In this document: piece after piece, positions 7,511 through 16,887 of the stretch | How positions within the stretch are numbered: the stretch's first letter is position 1 | Layout of the letters: each line of letters starts with the position of its first letter | NCBI RefSeq assembly: GCF_003333265.1 | Contig: NZ_QOLB01000169.1 | Location: forward strand, 1-64,000 | Length of the DNA stretch: 64,000 bases | Direction: 5' to 3' | DNA from: Candidatus Halocynthiibacter alkanivorans | Lineage (GTDB): Bacteria > Pseudomonadota > Alphaproteobacteria > Rhodobacterales > Rhodobacteraceae | The notes under the pieces: generated by a model | What the model saw: only the letters and a program-made list of their open reading frames with translations | What the model was told of the DNA's origin: nothing | Databases searched by the model: none | Translations under genes and position numbers: made by a program

Positions 7511-9586
7511 ATGAGCAGCAAGATCCTATTTAATCCGACCGTCCTGCTTTCGATCGCGCTGATGGCGGTTATTGTAATGATGATCCTGCCGGTGCCATCC
7601 TGGGTTCTGGATATCGGTTTGGCAGCTTCTTTTGCGCTGGCGATTCTGATGTTCACTGTGACTCTGTTTATCGAACGCCCTCTGGATTTCTCGGCGTTTC
7701 CGACCGTGTTACTGGCGTCACTCATGCTGCGTCTGTCGTTGAACGTATCGTCGACCAAGCTGATCATTGGCGAGGGGCATACCGGCACCGGTGCGGCGGG
7801 CAAAGTGATCGAAGGATTCGCTAACTTTGTGATGGGCGGCGATGTTTTTCTCGGGGTGGTGATATTCCTCGTGCTTCTGATCGTGAATTTTGTGGTGATT
7901 ACCAAAGGCGCGGGGCGGATGGCCGAAGTCGGCGCCCGGTTTGCGCTGGACGGCATGCCTGGCAAACAACTGGCGATCGACAGCGACATGTCCGCCGGGG
8001 CGATTGACCACAACGAAGCCAAACGCCGCCGTGAAACCGAACTTGCAGAGACCACGTTTTTTGGCTCACTCGACGGGGCGTCAAAATTTGTAAAAGGCGA
8101 TGCGGTTGCCGGCCTGCTGATCACCCTGATGAACATTGTGGTCGGGCTGCTGGTGGGCGTGGTCGTGCATGGCATGCCGATCGGACAGGCGTTTGAAACC
8201 TATGCGATCCTGACTGTTGGCGATGGGCTGGTGTCGCAGATCCCCTCGGTGATTATTTCGATCGCCTCTGCGCTGCTTCTGGCGCGGGGCGGCACCACCG
8301 GTTCCGCCGATCTGGCTCTGTTTGGGCAGTTCGCCCGCTACCCGGCGGCGCTTGGAACGGTTGCGGCGCTGATGGCGATGTTTGCCCTCGTGCCTGGCTT
8401 GCCGTTTCTGCCGTTTATCTTCGGTGCTACAGGTCTCGGGGCCGCGGCCTGGGTTGGCTATCAGAAATCCCTGCGCGACGCGCTGGAAAAACCAAAAGAC
8501 CCAGAAGAGGCGAAAGAAGCTGTTAAGCCGGAAACTATGGGGGATGTGCTTGATCTGGATGATATTCATCTCGAATTTGCGCCGGACCTGGTGACCATGG
8601 TGTTGGATCCGGACACCGGTCTGGACGCGCGTATCGCCAATATGCGCAACCATGTCGCCACGGTCTATGGTCTGATCCTGCCGGAAATACGTCTGACGGA
8701 TGATGCCGCTTTGCCGATCGGCAGTTATCTGGTGAAGATTCAGGGCGTGGAACAGGCTCGCGACACCCTGCGGCCGGATCAGGTGCTGGCGCTTGCGGGC
8801 GGGAACGACCTGCTTATGCCACCGGGAGAAGAGGTCAAAGAACCGGTTTACGGTGCCCCGGCGCGCTGGGTTGAGGCCCATAAAAAAGAAGACATGTCTC
8901 TGTCCGGTATTACCGTTGTCACTCCGACCGAAGTGCTGGCAACGCATTTACTTGAAGTGATCAAGAAAAACTTCAGCCGGCTGCTGACGCTGAAAACCAT
9001 GCGCCGGATGCTGGATGAGCTGACCAATCTGTCCGATGAGACCCGCAGTGAGGGCAACCGTCGCCTGCTGGAGGAGCTGATGCCGGACAAGGTGCCGGCG
9101 GATCTGCTGCTGACAATCCTGCGTATGTTGCTGGATGAACGGGTGTCGGTGCGCAACCTGCCGCTGATCCTGGAAGCGATAGCTGAGGGGCGCAATTCAC
9201 ACAACAATCCCGAAGGCATCTGTGAACACGTGCGGCAACGGCTCGGCTTCCAGCTGATTGCGGAGCTGCGCCGCCCTGATGGTACGTTGCCGCTGGTGCA
9301 ATTGTCGCCGGACTGGGAAGCCCGTTTTGTGCAGTATCAGATTGAAGGCGATCGCGGTGATGTGGCGCTGCCACCGGAGGAGTTTAACAAACTGGCCAAT
9401 AATGTTGCAGACCGGGTGTCGCGTGCGGGTGAAACCGGAATTTACCCGGCGATCGTGACTTCGACGCGCCGCCGCCGTTTCCTGCGCACAGTTCTGTCCG
9501 CCAAGGGCATTCAGAATCCGGTGCTTTCGTTTGAGGAAATTGGCACCGATGCACGGCCCTCAATGGTCGGGCTGGTGCCGGCATGA
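7511..9586 (+). CDS. flhA: Flagellar export gate protein FlhA
   Basis: FlhA (691 aa, the usual size) forms the nonameric ring of the flagellar type III export apparatus. The N-terminal half has about eight membrane helices (about residues 10-310). The conserved cytoplasmic FHIPEP-type loop is visible near residues 140-165 (KGAGRMAEVGARFALDGMPG). The C-terminal cytosolic domain (about 340-691) binds export chaperones. An AAGGG site lies 5 nt before the ATG. The stop overlaps fliR by 4 nt (ATGA), so fliR and flhB are co-translated with it. Confidence 0.97.
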   Translation: MSSKILFNPTVLLSIALMAVIVMMILPVPSWVLDIGLAASFALAILMFTVTLFIERPLDFSAFPTVLLASLMLRLSLNVSSTKLIIGEGHTGTGAAGKVIEGFANFVMGGDVFLGVVIFLVLLIVNFVVITKGAGRMAEVGARFALDGMPGKQLAIDSDMSAGAIDHNEAKRRRETELAETTFFGSLDGASKFVKGDAVAGLLITLMNIVVGLLVGVVVHGMPIGQAFETYAILTVGDGLVSQIPSVIISIASALLLARGGTTGSADLALFGQFARYPAALGTVAALMAMFALVPGLPFLPFIFGATGLGAAAWVGYQKSLRDALEKPKDPEEAKEAVKPETMGDVLDLDDIHLEFAPDLVTMVLDPDTGLDARIANMRNHVATVYGLILPEIRLTDDAALPIGSYLVKIQGVEQARDTLRPDQVLALAGGNDLLMPPGEEVKEPVYGAPARWVEAHKKEDMSLSGITVVTPTEVLATHLLEVIKKNFSRLLTLKTMRRMLDELTNLSDETRSEGNRRLLEELMPDKVPADLLLTILRMLLDERVSVRNLPLILEAIAEGRNSHNNPEGICEHVRQRLGFQLIAELRRPDGTLPLVQLSPDWEARFVQYQIEGDRGDVALPPEEFNKLANNVADRVSRAGETGIYPAIVTSTRRRRFLRTVLSAKGIQNPVLSFEEIGTDARPSMVGLVPA

Positions 9587-10359
9587 ATGAACTCCTGGCC
9601 CTCGCTTCTGATTACAGCCGCCAGGCGCTGTTCACCGGATTTGTGGTGTTCCTGCGGGTGGGTGCGGCGATGGCTTTGCTGCCGGCTTTTGGTGAACGTT
9701 CGGTGCCTCAGCGCATCCGGCTTGTTCTCGGGCTGGCATTTACCCTTATTGTAGCACCCGCCGTGACCGATAAAGTCAGCGCCATTGCGGCACAGGAAAC
9801 CGTACTGGGTGTGTTCCTGATCACCGAAGTGATCGCCGGCCTGGCGATCGGCATATCCCTGCGCCTTTTTGTACTGGCGTTGCAGACCGCAGGCGCGATG
9901 GCAGCCCAGTCTACTTCTCTGTCGCAATTATTTGGCGGCGCCGGCGCGGATCCGGCCCCTGCCATTGGCCATATTATGCTGGTGTCCGGCCTGGCGCTGG
10001 CGGTGATGATGGGATTTCATGTGCGGGTGGTCGAATACCTGATCCTGTCTTACGAGGTATTGCCTGCCGGGCAGTTCCCCGGCACCGGTGATATGGCAGA
10101 CTGGGGCGTTGCCCAGATTGCCAATGCGTTCAGCCTTGCCTTTTCGCTCGCCGCACCGTTTGTTATCGCGTCGCTGGTGTATAACACGGCGCTGGGTGTG
10201 ATTAACCGCGCGATGCCACAACTGATGGTCTCCTTCATTGGTGCTCCCGCGATCACCGCTGGCGGCCTTCTGTTGTTGTTCTTGTCGCTGCCAATCCTGT
10301 TGTCGATCTGGGTCGATGGTCTGAATTCATTCCTCGCTGATCCGTTTTCGGTGCGCTGA
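9583..10359 (+). CDS. fliR: Flagellar export protein FliR
   Basis: FliR (258 aa) is part of the FliPQR export channel at the centre of the MS ring. The sequence has about six hydrophobic segments spread over residues 12-245, with the family's LPAFGERSVPQRIRLVLGLA stretch near residue 30. It overlaps flhA by 4 nt and flhB by 1 nt (TGATG). fliQ is separate in the minus-strand operon at 18858-19124, and fliP is not in the window. Confidence 0.95.
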   Translation: MNELLALASDYSRQALFTGFVVFLRVGAAMALLPAFGERSVPQRIRLVLGLAFTLIVAPAVTDKVSAIAAQETVLGVFLITEVIAGLAIGISLRLFVLALQTAGAMAAQSTSLSQLFGGAGADPAPAIGHIMLVSGLALAVMMGFHVRVVEYLILSYEVLPAGQFPGTGDMADWGVAQIANAFSLAFSLAAPFVIASLVYNTALGVINRAMPQLMVSFIGAPAITAGGLLLLFLSLPILLSIWVDGLNSFLADPFSVR

Positions 10360-11450
10360 TGTCTGATGAAGATGATGACGATAAGCAATTTGAAGCCTCG
10401 CAGAAGAAACTGGATGACGCCCGCAAAAAAGGGGAAGTCCCGAAATCCACCGATCTGATGACCTCCGCCTCTTACGGTGGCTTTCTGCTGATCGCGGTCA
10501 GTTTTGGCGCTGCCAGCCTGACGACACTGGCGACCACGATGTCAGTGTTTCTGGGCAATTCTGACAGATTGTCCGCACTGATGTTCTCCGGCAGCGGGCA
10601 GGCCATAAGCGGCGGCATGATCATGTCGGTATTGCAGGCCCTGGCGCCCTGGTTCCTGGTCCCGGGTCTGGCGGTGATACTGGCAATTATCGCTCAAAAA
10701 TCATTTGTGGTCGCGCCGGATAAACTGATCCCCAAGCTGAGCCGAATTTCCGTATTGTCCAATGCCAAGAATAAATTTGGCCGTTCCGGGTTGTTTGAGT
10801 TTGGCAAAAGCTTTGTGAAACTTCTGATCTACGGCACGGTTCTCTGGATATTTCTGATGAACAGGATGCCGGAAATTCTCGCCACCATGTCGCTGAGCCC
10901 GGGCATGGTGACGGTGGTTCTGCTCAAACTGTGTTTTTCATTTCTGTCGATCGTTTTGATGATTTCGCTGGCCATCGGTGCGGTGGACTATCTGTTCCAG
11001 CAACAGGAACATGCCCGCAAAAACCGCATGTCTCACCAGGAAATGAAAGACGAAGCCAAACAATCCGAGGGCGACCCGCATATGAAGCAAAAGCGGCGCC
11101 AGAAAGGGTACGAAATTGCGATGAATCAGATGATTGCGGCGGTGCCTGAGGCCGATGTGATTATCGTCAACCCGACACATTACGCTGTGGCGCTGAAATG
11201 GGACCGCGGTTCTGGCGCTGCGCCGGTTTGTGTTGCCAAAGGTGTGGATGAAATTGCGGCCAAAATTCGCGAAGTGGCGAGCGAAAATGGCATCGCGATC
11301 CATCGGGATCCGCCGACCGCCCGCGCCCTGTATGCGGTGGTGGAAGTGGACCAGGAAATCTGGCCGGAGCATTATCAGGCCGTGGCGGCTGCGATCCGTT
11401 TTGCTGAGAAAATGCGCAAACACGTGCGCATGAACAGGTCGCTGAAATGA
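10359..11450 (+). CDS. flhB: Flagellar export switch protein FlhB
   Basis: FlhB (363 aa) switches export specificity from rod/hook to filament substrates. Residues about 1-210 contain an N-terminal charged segment and four membrane helices. The cytoplasmic domain contains the autocleavage motif N271-P272-T273-H274 followed by YAVAL. Self-cleavage between N and P is established for the family. The start codon is shared with the fliR stop (TGATG). The hook-length partner FliK is encoded at 25871-28012. Confidence 0.96.
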   Translation: MSDEDDDDKQFEASQKKLDDARKKGEVPKSTDLMTSASYGGFLLIAVSFGAASLTTLATTMSVFLGNSDRLSALMFSGSGQAISGGMIMSVLQALAPWFLVPGLAVILAIIAQKSFVVAPDKLIPKLSRISVLSNAKNKFGRSGLFEFGKSFVKLLIYGTVLWIFLMNRMPEILATMSLSPGMVTVVLLKLCFSFLSIVLMISLAIGAVDYLFQQQEHARKNRMSHQEMKDEAKQSEGDPHMKQKRRQKGYEIAMNQMIAAVPEADVIIVNPTHYAVALKWDRGSGAAPVCVAKGVDEIAAKIREVASENGIAIHRDPPTARALYAVVEVDQEIWPEHYQAVAAAIRFAEKMRKHVRMNRSLK

Positions 11451-11791
11451 AAAATCAAATGAAAGAAATGGCCCGGATCAGCCAGATGGTGTTTGACGCC
11501 GAAATGGCGGCGCTGTCGCGTATCAATGCGTTGCAGGAGGAACAGGAGGCCAGAAAACAGGCCCTGACCGACGCTGCCCGGGCGCGCGATGATCAGATTG
11601 CCGGCGCTGACGCACCGGACGCAGCGCTGATGGCGGGGGCGGACAAGTCCTGGAAGATCTGGCAACAGCAACAGCAGCGTGACATTTTGGCCGCTCAGGC
11701 CCGGATCATGGCGCAGCGCGAATCACAGCTGGTGAAAACCCGCCGCGCTTTTGGCCGCCGTGACGTACTGGGAAAATTGTCCAAAGACTAA
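11447..11791 (+). CDS. Small charged coiled-coil protein at the end of the flhB operon (FliJ-like)
   Basis: This 114-aa protein is almost all alpha-helical and rich in Glu, Gln, Arg and Ala. Heptad-like runs (about residues 5-45 and 65-105) suggest a coiled-coil hairpin. Its size, composition and position after flhB, with a 4-nt ATGA overlap, suggest an export-apparatus accessory such as FliJ or a related general chaperone. Similarity to FliJ is weak by eye. Its stop overlaps the stop of the convergent marR gene by a few bases. Confidence 0.6.
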   Translation: MKNQMKEMARISQMVFDAEMAALSRINALQEEQEARKQALTDAARARDDQIAGADAPDAALMAGADKSWKIWQQQQQRDILAAQARIMAQRESQLVKTRRAFGRRDVLGKLSKD

Positions 11792-12222
11792 AGTCGTGCC
11801 AGGAGTCGCAGGGCGTCGCGCAGGTTTCGCTGCTCTTCGGCGCTGAAATTCGCCGTTAACCTTGTATCATAGTCGGCGGCAACAGCCTGCAGGTCGCTAT
11901 AGGCGCTGACCCCGGCCGGAGTCAGAGACAGGCGTTCGTGGCGACGATCTTGTTCCAGTTGAACCCGTTTCAGAAAACCACGGCTTTGCAGCGCACTAAC
12001 TGCCCGGCTTACTTTGGTTTTATGCACCCGGGCACGGTCGCAAATGTCCTTGGCAGTCATGTCGCCATAGCGCCCCAGGTGAAACAATACCCGCCACTCG
12101 GTGCGCAGCATGCCATAGCGTTGTTTGTATACTTTCTGGAATTCCAGGCCGCATTCTTCTGCCGCCTGGTTCAGCAGGTAGGGCAGGAAGTCCTGTAAAT
12201 CGAAATCGTGCTTCTGTGTCAT
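11788..12222 (-). CDS. MarR-family regulator, probably of homogentisate catabolism
   Basis: The 144-aa protein has the MarR winged-helix layout: a dimerisation helix at each end and a central DNA-binding domain (about residues 38-105, with [16 protein letters not shown] and the [12 protein letters not shown] wing). It is divergent from hmgA across a 69-bp gap containing an inverted repeat (12241-12260). MarR regulators usually repress a divergent catabolic operon and respond to a pathway metabolite; that it controls hmgA-fahA-maiA and itself is inferred. A plausible ligand is homogentisate or maleylacetoacetate. Confidence 0.85.
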   Translation of the reverse strand: MTQKHDFDLQDFLPYLLNQAAEECGLEFQKVYKQRYGMLRTEWRVLFHLGRYGDMTAKDICDRARVHKTKVSRAVSALQSRGFLKRVQLEQDRRHERLSLTPAGVSAYSDLQAVAADYDTRLTANFSAEEQRNLRDALRLLARL

Positions 12223-12240
12223 AGCCTTCTTATAGACTTG

Positions 12241-12260
12241 TTAGTTACAAAAACAACTAA
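12241..12260. promoter_or_regulatory. Inverted-repeat operator between marR and hmgA
   Basis: TTAGTT and AACTAA form a perfect 6-bp inverted repeat separated by 8 AT-rich bases. It begins 18 bp from the marR start and ends 31 bp before the hmgA start. Size and palindromic form match MarR operators. Confidence 0.6.
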
Positions 12261-12291
12261 TATCCTGTCTTCAATTCAGGAGATCAGTGTG

Positions 12292-13653
12292 ATGACAGAG
12301 CAAACTACAGTTTCCGGCCTTTCCATGGCAATTGACCGCAAGGACAGCCAACCAGGTTACATGCCGGGTTTTGGCAATGATTTTGAAACCGAAGCCCTGC
12401 CGGGCGCGCTGCCTCAGGGGATGAATTCGCCCCAAAAATGTAATTACGGGCTCTATGGTGAACAGTTGACCGGCACCGCGTTTACGGCGCCGAGCCATCA
12501 GAACGAACGCACCTGGTGTTACCGGATCCGGCCTTCGGTGAAACATTCACACCGCTACAAAAAAATCGATATGCCCTACTGGAAATCCGCACCCAATGCG
12601 GATCCGGATGTGGTGTCGCTGGGCCAGTACCGCTGGGACCCGCTGCCCCATTCTGACGCGGCGCTGACCTTTGTCACCGGCATGCGAACCATGACCACTG
12701 CCGGTGACGTAAATACTCAGGTGGGCATGGCGACGCATATTTACCTGGCCACCGAATCGATGGTGGACGATTATTTTTTCTCCGCTGATTCTGAATTGTT
12801 GATCGTGCCCCAGGAAGGGCGCCTGCGCTTCTGTACTGAACTGGGGGTGATCGATCTCGAACCCAAAGAAATCGCTATCATTCCGCGCGGGCTGTTGTTC
12901 CGCGCCGAGGTGATCGAAGGGCCGTGCCGCGGGTTTGTCTGCGAAAACTACGGCCAGAAATTTGAGCTGCCGGGGCGGGGGCCGATCGGCGCCAACTGTA
13001 TGGCCAACCGGCGCGACTTCAAATCCCCTGTTGCCGCCTTTGAGGACCGTGAAGTGGCCTCAAGAGTGACGATCAAATGGTGTGGGCAGTTCCATGAAAC
13101 CCATATCGGGCAAAGCCCGCTTGATGTGGTGGCCTGGCACGGAAATTACGCGCCGGTGAAATATGACCTGCGCACCTATTGCCCGGTCGGCTCGATCCTG
13201 TTTGACCATCCGGATCCGTCGATTTTCACGGTGCTGACTGCGGCCAGCGGCGTTGAGGGCACCGCCAATATCGACTTTGTACTGTTCCGGGAGCGCTGGA
13301 TGGTGGCAGAAGACACGTTCCGTCCGCCGTGGTATCACAAAAACATCATGTCGGAATTAATCGGCAATATTTACGGCAAGTATGACGCCAAGCCAAAGGG
13401 CTTTGTTCCCGGCGGCATGTCTCTGCACAATATGATGTTGCCGCACGGGCCGGACAAAACCGCGTTTGAAGGCGCCTCAAACGCTGATCTGGGCCCGGAA
13501 AAACTCGATAATACCATGTCTTTCATGTTCGAAACCCGTTTCCCGCAACACCTGACAGCCTTTGCCGCCAATGAAGCACCATTGCAGGACGATTACATCG
13601 ATTGCTGGAGCGACATTGAAAAGAAATTCGACGGGACGCCGGGCAAAAAGTGA
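12292..13653 (+). CDS. hmgA: Homogentisate 1,2-dioxygenase
   Basis: This Fe(II) enzyme opens the ring of homogentisate to maleylacetoacetate in tyrosine and phenylalanine breakdown. The 453-aa length is typical. The family segments [14 protein letters not shown] at the N-terminus, [13 protein letters not shown] and [15 protein letters not shown] near the C-terminus are present, including the His and Glu ligands of iron. The start at 12292 was preferred over an in-frame ATG at 12208. The latter would overlap marR, whereas 12292 follows an AGGAG site by 9 nt and gives the usual N-terminus. It heads a three-gene operon with fahA and maiA. Confidence 0.96.
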   Translation: MTEQTTVSGLSMAIDRKDSQPGYMPGFGNDFETEALPGALPQGMNSPQKCNYGLYGEQLTGTAFTAPSHQNERTWCYRIRPSVKHSHRYKKIDMPYWKSAPNADPDVVSLGQYRWDPLPHSDAALTFVTGMRTMTTAGDVNTQVGMATHIYLATESMVDDYFFSADSELLIVPQEGRLRFCTELGVIDLEPKEIAIIPRGLLFRAEVIEGPCRGFVCENYGQKFELPGRGPIGANCMANRRDFKSPVAAFEDREVASRVTIKWCGQFHETHIGQSPLDVVAWHGNYAPVKYDLRTYCPVGSILFDHPDPSIFTVLTAASGVEGTANIDFVLFRERWMVAEDTFRPPWYHKNIMSELIGNIYGKYDAKPKGFVPGGMSLHNMMLPHGPDKTAFEGASNADLGPEKLDNTMSFMFETRFPQHLTAFAANEAPLQDDYIDCWSDIEKKFDGTPGKK

Positions 13654-13693
13654 CCCATCGCTTGCCAGATACAAAAAAGAAACGAGAAAACGC

Positions 13694-14950
13694 ATGACAC
13701 TTCTGAAATCCTGGGTGGCTTCGGCAAACTCTGCCGACACACCTTTCCCGCTGAACAACCTGCCCTACGGGGTGTTTTCTGTCGGTGACGACTACCCCCG
13801 CTGTGGTGTGGCCATCGGCGATATGATTCTGGACATGGAAGCGGCCGAAGACGCCGGTCTGATCGCCCTGTCCGATCTGCCGGTATTTGACGTACCGTAC
13901 TGGAACGATGTGATGGAAATGGGCCGCGACACCTGGGCCAGCCTGCGCGCCCGTCTGGGTGAAATCCTCGCAGAGGGCTCCGCCGATCAGGCCAGCGCTG
14001 AGCCCCTGCTGGTGGCGGCGAACGACGCCGATCTGCACATGCCCTTTGCGGTCGCGGAATATACCGATTTTTACGCCGGCATGCAGCACGCCAAAAACAT
14101 GGGCGAAATTTTGCGTGGCTCGCCTGATCTTCCGGCCAACTGGCTGCATATTCCGATCGGTTATAACGGCCGTGCGTCCAGTGTTGTGGTCTCCGGCACC
14201 GACATCCGCCGGCCGTTGGGCCAGACCAAAGCCCCGGACGCGGATATGCCTTCTTTTGGCCCCTGTAAGCGGCTGGATATCGAGCTGGAAATGGGCGCGA
14301 TTGTCGGCACCGGCTCCGAGATGGGGCAGCCGGTTACTGTCTCTGAAGCCGATGAGATGATCTTTGGTTATGTGTTGCTGAACGACTGGTCGGCGCGCGA
14401 CATTCAGGGTTGGGAATACCAACCGCTCGGTCCGTTCCAGGGCAAAGCCTTTGGCACGTCTATCAGCCCCTGGATCGTGACTTCAGCCGCGTTAGAGCCG
14501 TTCCGCACCGCCACCCCGGCACGTGAAAAGGAACTTCTGCCCTATCTGGCCGAGAAAAAACCGGGCCTGTACGATATCTCGCTTGAGGTTTTGGTGCAGC
14601 CGGAAGGCGCGCCTGAACCATCGGTTATTTCGCGGACCAATTACAGCCGGATGTATTATTCAGCGGCGCAACAACTGTGCCATCACGCCAGCTCCGGTTG
14701 CGAAATGAGCAGCGGTGACCTGCTTGGTTCCGGCACGATTTCCGGCCCCTCGCGGGAGGAATATGGCTCGCTGATGGAGCTGAGCCACGCCGGGCGGGAG
14801 CCGTTCACACTGGAAACCGGCGAAAGCCGCGGATTTATCGAGGATGGCGATACGCTGACCTTGCGCGGCGCGGCAAAGGGCGATGGTTATCAGATCGGCT
14901 TTGGCGATTGCACCGGCACGATCCTGGCTTCGGTCAAATTCCCGGACTGA
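13694..14950 (+). CDS. fahA: Fumarylacetoacetase
   Basis: This enzyme hydrolyses fumarylacetoacetate to fumarate and acetoacetate, the last step of tyrosine degradation. The 418-aa protein shows the N-terminal SH3-like domain followed by the FAH catalytic fold, with NDWSARDIQGWEYQPLGPF and SSGCEMSSGDLLGSGTISGP as clear signatures. The start was set at 13694 (MTLLKSWV), which matches the family N-terminus. The longer frame upstream overlaps hmgA. The gap to hmgA is 40 nt and to maiA 20 nt. Confidence 0.96.
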   Translation: MTLLKSWVASANSADTPFPLNNLPYGVFSVGDDYPRCGVAIGDMILDMEAAEDAGLIALSDLPVFDVPYWNDVMEMGRDTWASLRARLGEILAEGSADQASAEPLLVAANDADLHMPFAVAEYTDFYAGMQHAKNMGEILRGSPDLPANWLHIPIGYNGRASSVVVSGTDIRRPLGQTKAPDADMPSFGPCKRLDIELEMGAIVGTGSEMGQPVTVSEADEMIFGYVLLNDWSARDIQGWEYQPLGPFQGKAFGTSISPWIVTSAALEPFRTATPAREKELLPYLAEKKPGLYDISLEVLVQPEGAPEPSVISRTNYSRMYYSAAQQLCHHASSGCEMSSGDLLGSGTISGPSREEYGSLMELSHAGREPFTLETGESRGFIEDGDTLTLRGAAKGDGYQIGFGDCTGTILASVKFPD

Positions 14951-14970
14951 GCCCTGTAAGGAGTGACGCG

Positions 14971-15618
14971 ATGACGCAGAAACACCAGACTCGTTTGTTT
15001 GATTACTGGCGCAGTTCCGCCAGCTATCGTCTGCGCATCGCGCTCAACCTCGCCGGCATCGCCTATGAGACGGTGCCGGTTGACCTTGTGGCGGGGGAGC
15101 AGCGCAGCCCGGCCCATCTGGAGCGCAATCCCCAGGGGCTGGTGCCGGTGCTGGAGATTGACGGGCAGCGTTTCATCCAGTCGCTGGCGATTTTGGACTA
15201 TCTGAACGAGACCCGCGACCTTCGCCTGTTGCCGCAGGACGCGGGGCTACGCAGCCAGGCGAGGGCGCTGGCCCATTCGATTGCGGTTGATCTGCACCCG
15301 GTCTGCAATCTGCGTGTGGTCGCCTATGCGGCCGCAAACGCCGCCTCCGACACCATGCGCGAAGATTGGATGGCCCATTTTATCGCCCCGGGGCTGGAAG
15401 CGTTTGAAGCACTGCTCAGCGGTTTTTCCCCGACGGAGTTTTGCACCGGTGACAGCCCCGGTCTGGCCGATATCTGTCTGATGCCGCAGCTCTATAACGC
15501 GGAGCGCTGGAACGTACCGACCGCACATCTGCCGCGGGTTACCGCGGTTCAGGCCGCCTGTGCGGCGCACCCGGCTTTTGCCCGCGCGCACCCCGACCAG
15601 GTGAAACCAGCGCCGTGA
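14971..15618 (+). CDS. maiA: Maleylacetoacetate isomerase (zeta-class GST)
   Basis: The 215-aa protein is a zeta-class glutathione transferase that isomerises maleylacetoacetate to fumarylacetoacetate with glutathione as cofactor. The thioredoxin-fold domain begins with YWRSSASYRLRIALN, which includes the catalytic SS motif. NPQGLVPVLEIDG and the cis-proline are followed by the helical C-terminal domain. A strong AAGGAG precedes the ATG. It completes the hmgA-fahA-maiA route between the other two enzymes. Its stop lies 3 nt from the stop of the convergent fliL-like gene, marking the sharp edge of the catabolic insert. Confidence 0.95.
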   Translation: MTQKHQTRLFDYWRSSASYRLRIALNLAGIAYETVPVDLVAGEQRSPAHLERNPQGLVPVLEIDGQRFIQSLAILDYLNETRDLRLLPQDAGLRSQARALAHSIAVDLHPVCNLRVVAYAAANAASDTMREDWMAHFIAPGLEAFEALLSGFSPTEFCTGDSPGLADICLMPQLYNAERWNVPTAHLPRVTAVQAACAAHPAFARAHPDQVKPAP

Positions 15619-15621
15619 ACG

Positions 15622-16137
15622 TCAGGACAGATCCTGACGCACAATGTCCTGGATCAGCACGCCGACAACCACATCGCCCACAACGCGTTGCGCCGCTTCG
15701 CGTAACGCGTTGCGCAGGCTGGTCATTTTGGCAGATTCGGTGAATTCGCCTTTGAAACCACCAGTATTCGCATGGTCAAACAGCACCTGGTTGAACGAAT
15801 CGCGTAGTTTTGGCTCACGCAGATATATCGTCTCGCGCCCCCCGGATTTGGTTTCGATGCTCAAAGACAAAACCACCATCGAACTGACCCGGCCCTGTTC
15901 CAGATCCGGGATGATGAACTGATTGTTCAGTTTCACATATTCATTGGTCGAATTAGCTTCATTTTCCTCTTCCTGTTGCGCTTCGGATTTCTGTGCGACG
16001 GTGCTGGCGACCATAGCCCCGTCGGCGACACAGGCCACCAGTTCCGCCACGACCGGAGCAGGGCGCAAGGCGATGCCGCCGCCAATGCCGGCGCCAAGCC
16101 CGATGACAGCCAGAATTATTGGTATCAGTTTTCCCAT
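15622..16137 (-). CDS. Second FliL-family flagellar protein
   Basis: The 171-aa protein has one N-terminal membrane helix (about residues 4-26), a short charged linker and a FliL-like periplasmic domain (YVKLNNQFIIPDL, VVLSLSIETKSG, and a C-terminal VGVLIQDIVRQDLS). It is the last gene of the flgB-to-flgH operon, 12 nt after flgH. It differs strongly from the FliL at 1443-1940, so it is an old paralogue and not a recent copy. A role near the L/P-ring or stator is inferred from position only. Confidence 0.8.
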   Translation of the reverse strand: MGKLIPIILAVIGLGAGIGGGIALRPAPVVAELVACVADGAMVASTVAQKSEAQQEEENEANSTNEYVKLNNQFIIPDLEQGRVSSMVVLSLSIETKSGGRETIYLREPKLRDSFNQVLFDHANTGGFKGEFTESAKMTSLRNALREAAQRVVGDVVVGVLIQDIVRQDLS

Positions 16138-16149
16138 CGTTCCAGCTCC

Positions 16150-16878
16150 TTAGAATGGCAGAATAATATCAGCGATCTGCTGGCCATACCGTGGCTGCTG
16201 AACCTGGCTGATCTGACCCCGGCCGCCATAAGAAATGCGGGCCGATGCAATTTTGTCATAAGTGATTTCGTTTTTGCGCGAGATATCTGCCGGGCGCACA
16301 AATCCGCCCACGGTCAGTTCACGAACTTCAAAATTCACCCGCACCTCCTGGCTGCCATCAATCTGCAACACGCCGTTGGGCAGCACCCGCACGATGGTGG
16401 CCGCAATCCGCAGCATCAGTTTCTCATTGCGGCTGACGGACCCGTTGCCCGAGAAGGTGGATGTGGAATCGGTGGAAACTGCGGAGCCCAATGTGGCCCC
16501 GTCCGCCAGAACGTTGTTGTCGAAATTTTGTGGCAAGCCAAGCAGTGAAGAAATGCCCATCGATTCCGAGCCACTGCGCCCGCGTGCACTGGCGTTGGAA
16601 ATCTCGGCTTCTTCGTCGATTTCAATAACGACGGTCAGGATGTCCCCCGGTTTGGCGGCGCGCCGGTCGCCCAGAAGCGAGCCACGTCCCTGGGTCCAGA
16701 GCGATGCGGCATCCAGCGGTGTACGGCGTTCCACCGTTTCCGTCGGGTCCGGGTTCACCATGGCGTTATATTCCGCTGTCTCGGTTCCCGCGGTAAATGC
16801 GGGCACGCGGCCCACTGTTTCCAGGCTGGTGCAGGCGCTGATAAAAAGCGGCAGCAGCAAGAGAAAAATACGTTTCAT
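16150..16878 (-). CDS. flgH: Flagellar L-ring lipoprotein FlgH
   Basis: FlgH builds the outer-membrane L ring. The 242-aa precursor has a lipoprotein signal ending in ISAC, with the lipidated cysteine at C16. The core has GDILTVVIEIDEEA and the C-terminal GFVRPADISRKNEITYDKIASARISYGG region typical of the family. The gap to flgA is 9 nt. Confidence 0.95.
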   Translation of the reverse strand: MKRIFLLLLPLFISACTSLETVGRVPAFTAGTETAEYNAMVNPDPTETVERRTPLDAASLWTQGRGSLLGDRRAAKPGDILTVVIEIDEEAEISNASARGRSGSESMGISSLLGLPQNFDNNVLADGATLGSAVSTDSTSTFSGNGSVSRNEKLMLRIAATIVRVLPNGVLQIDGSQEVRVNFEVRELTVGGFVRPADISRKNEITYDKIASARISYGGRGQISQVQQPRYGQQIADIILPF

Positions 16879-16887
16879 TTCGGTTCC

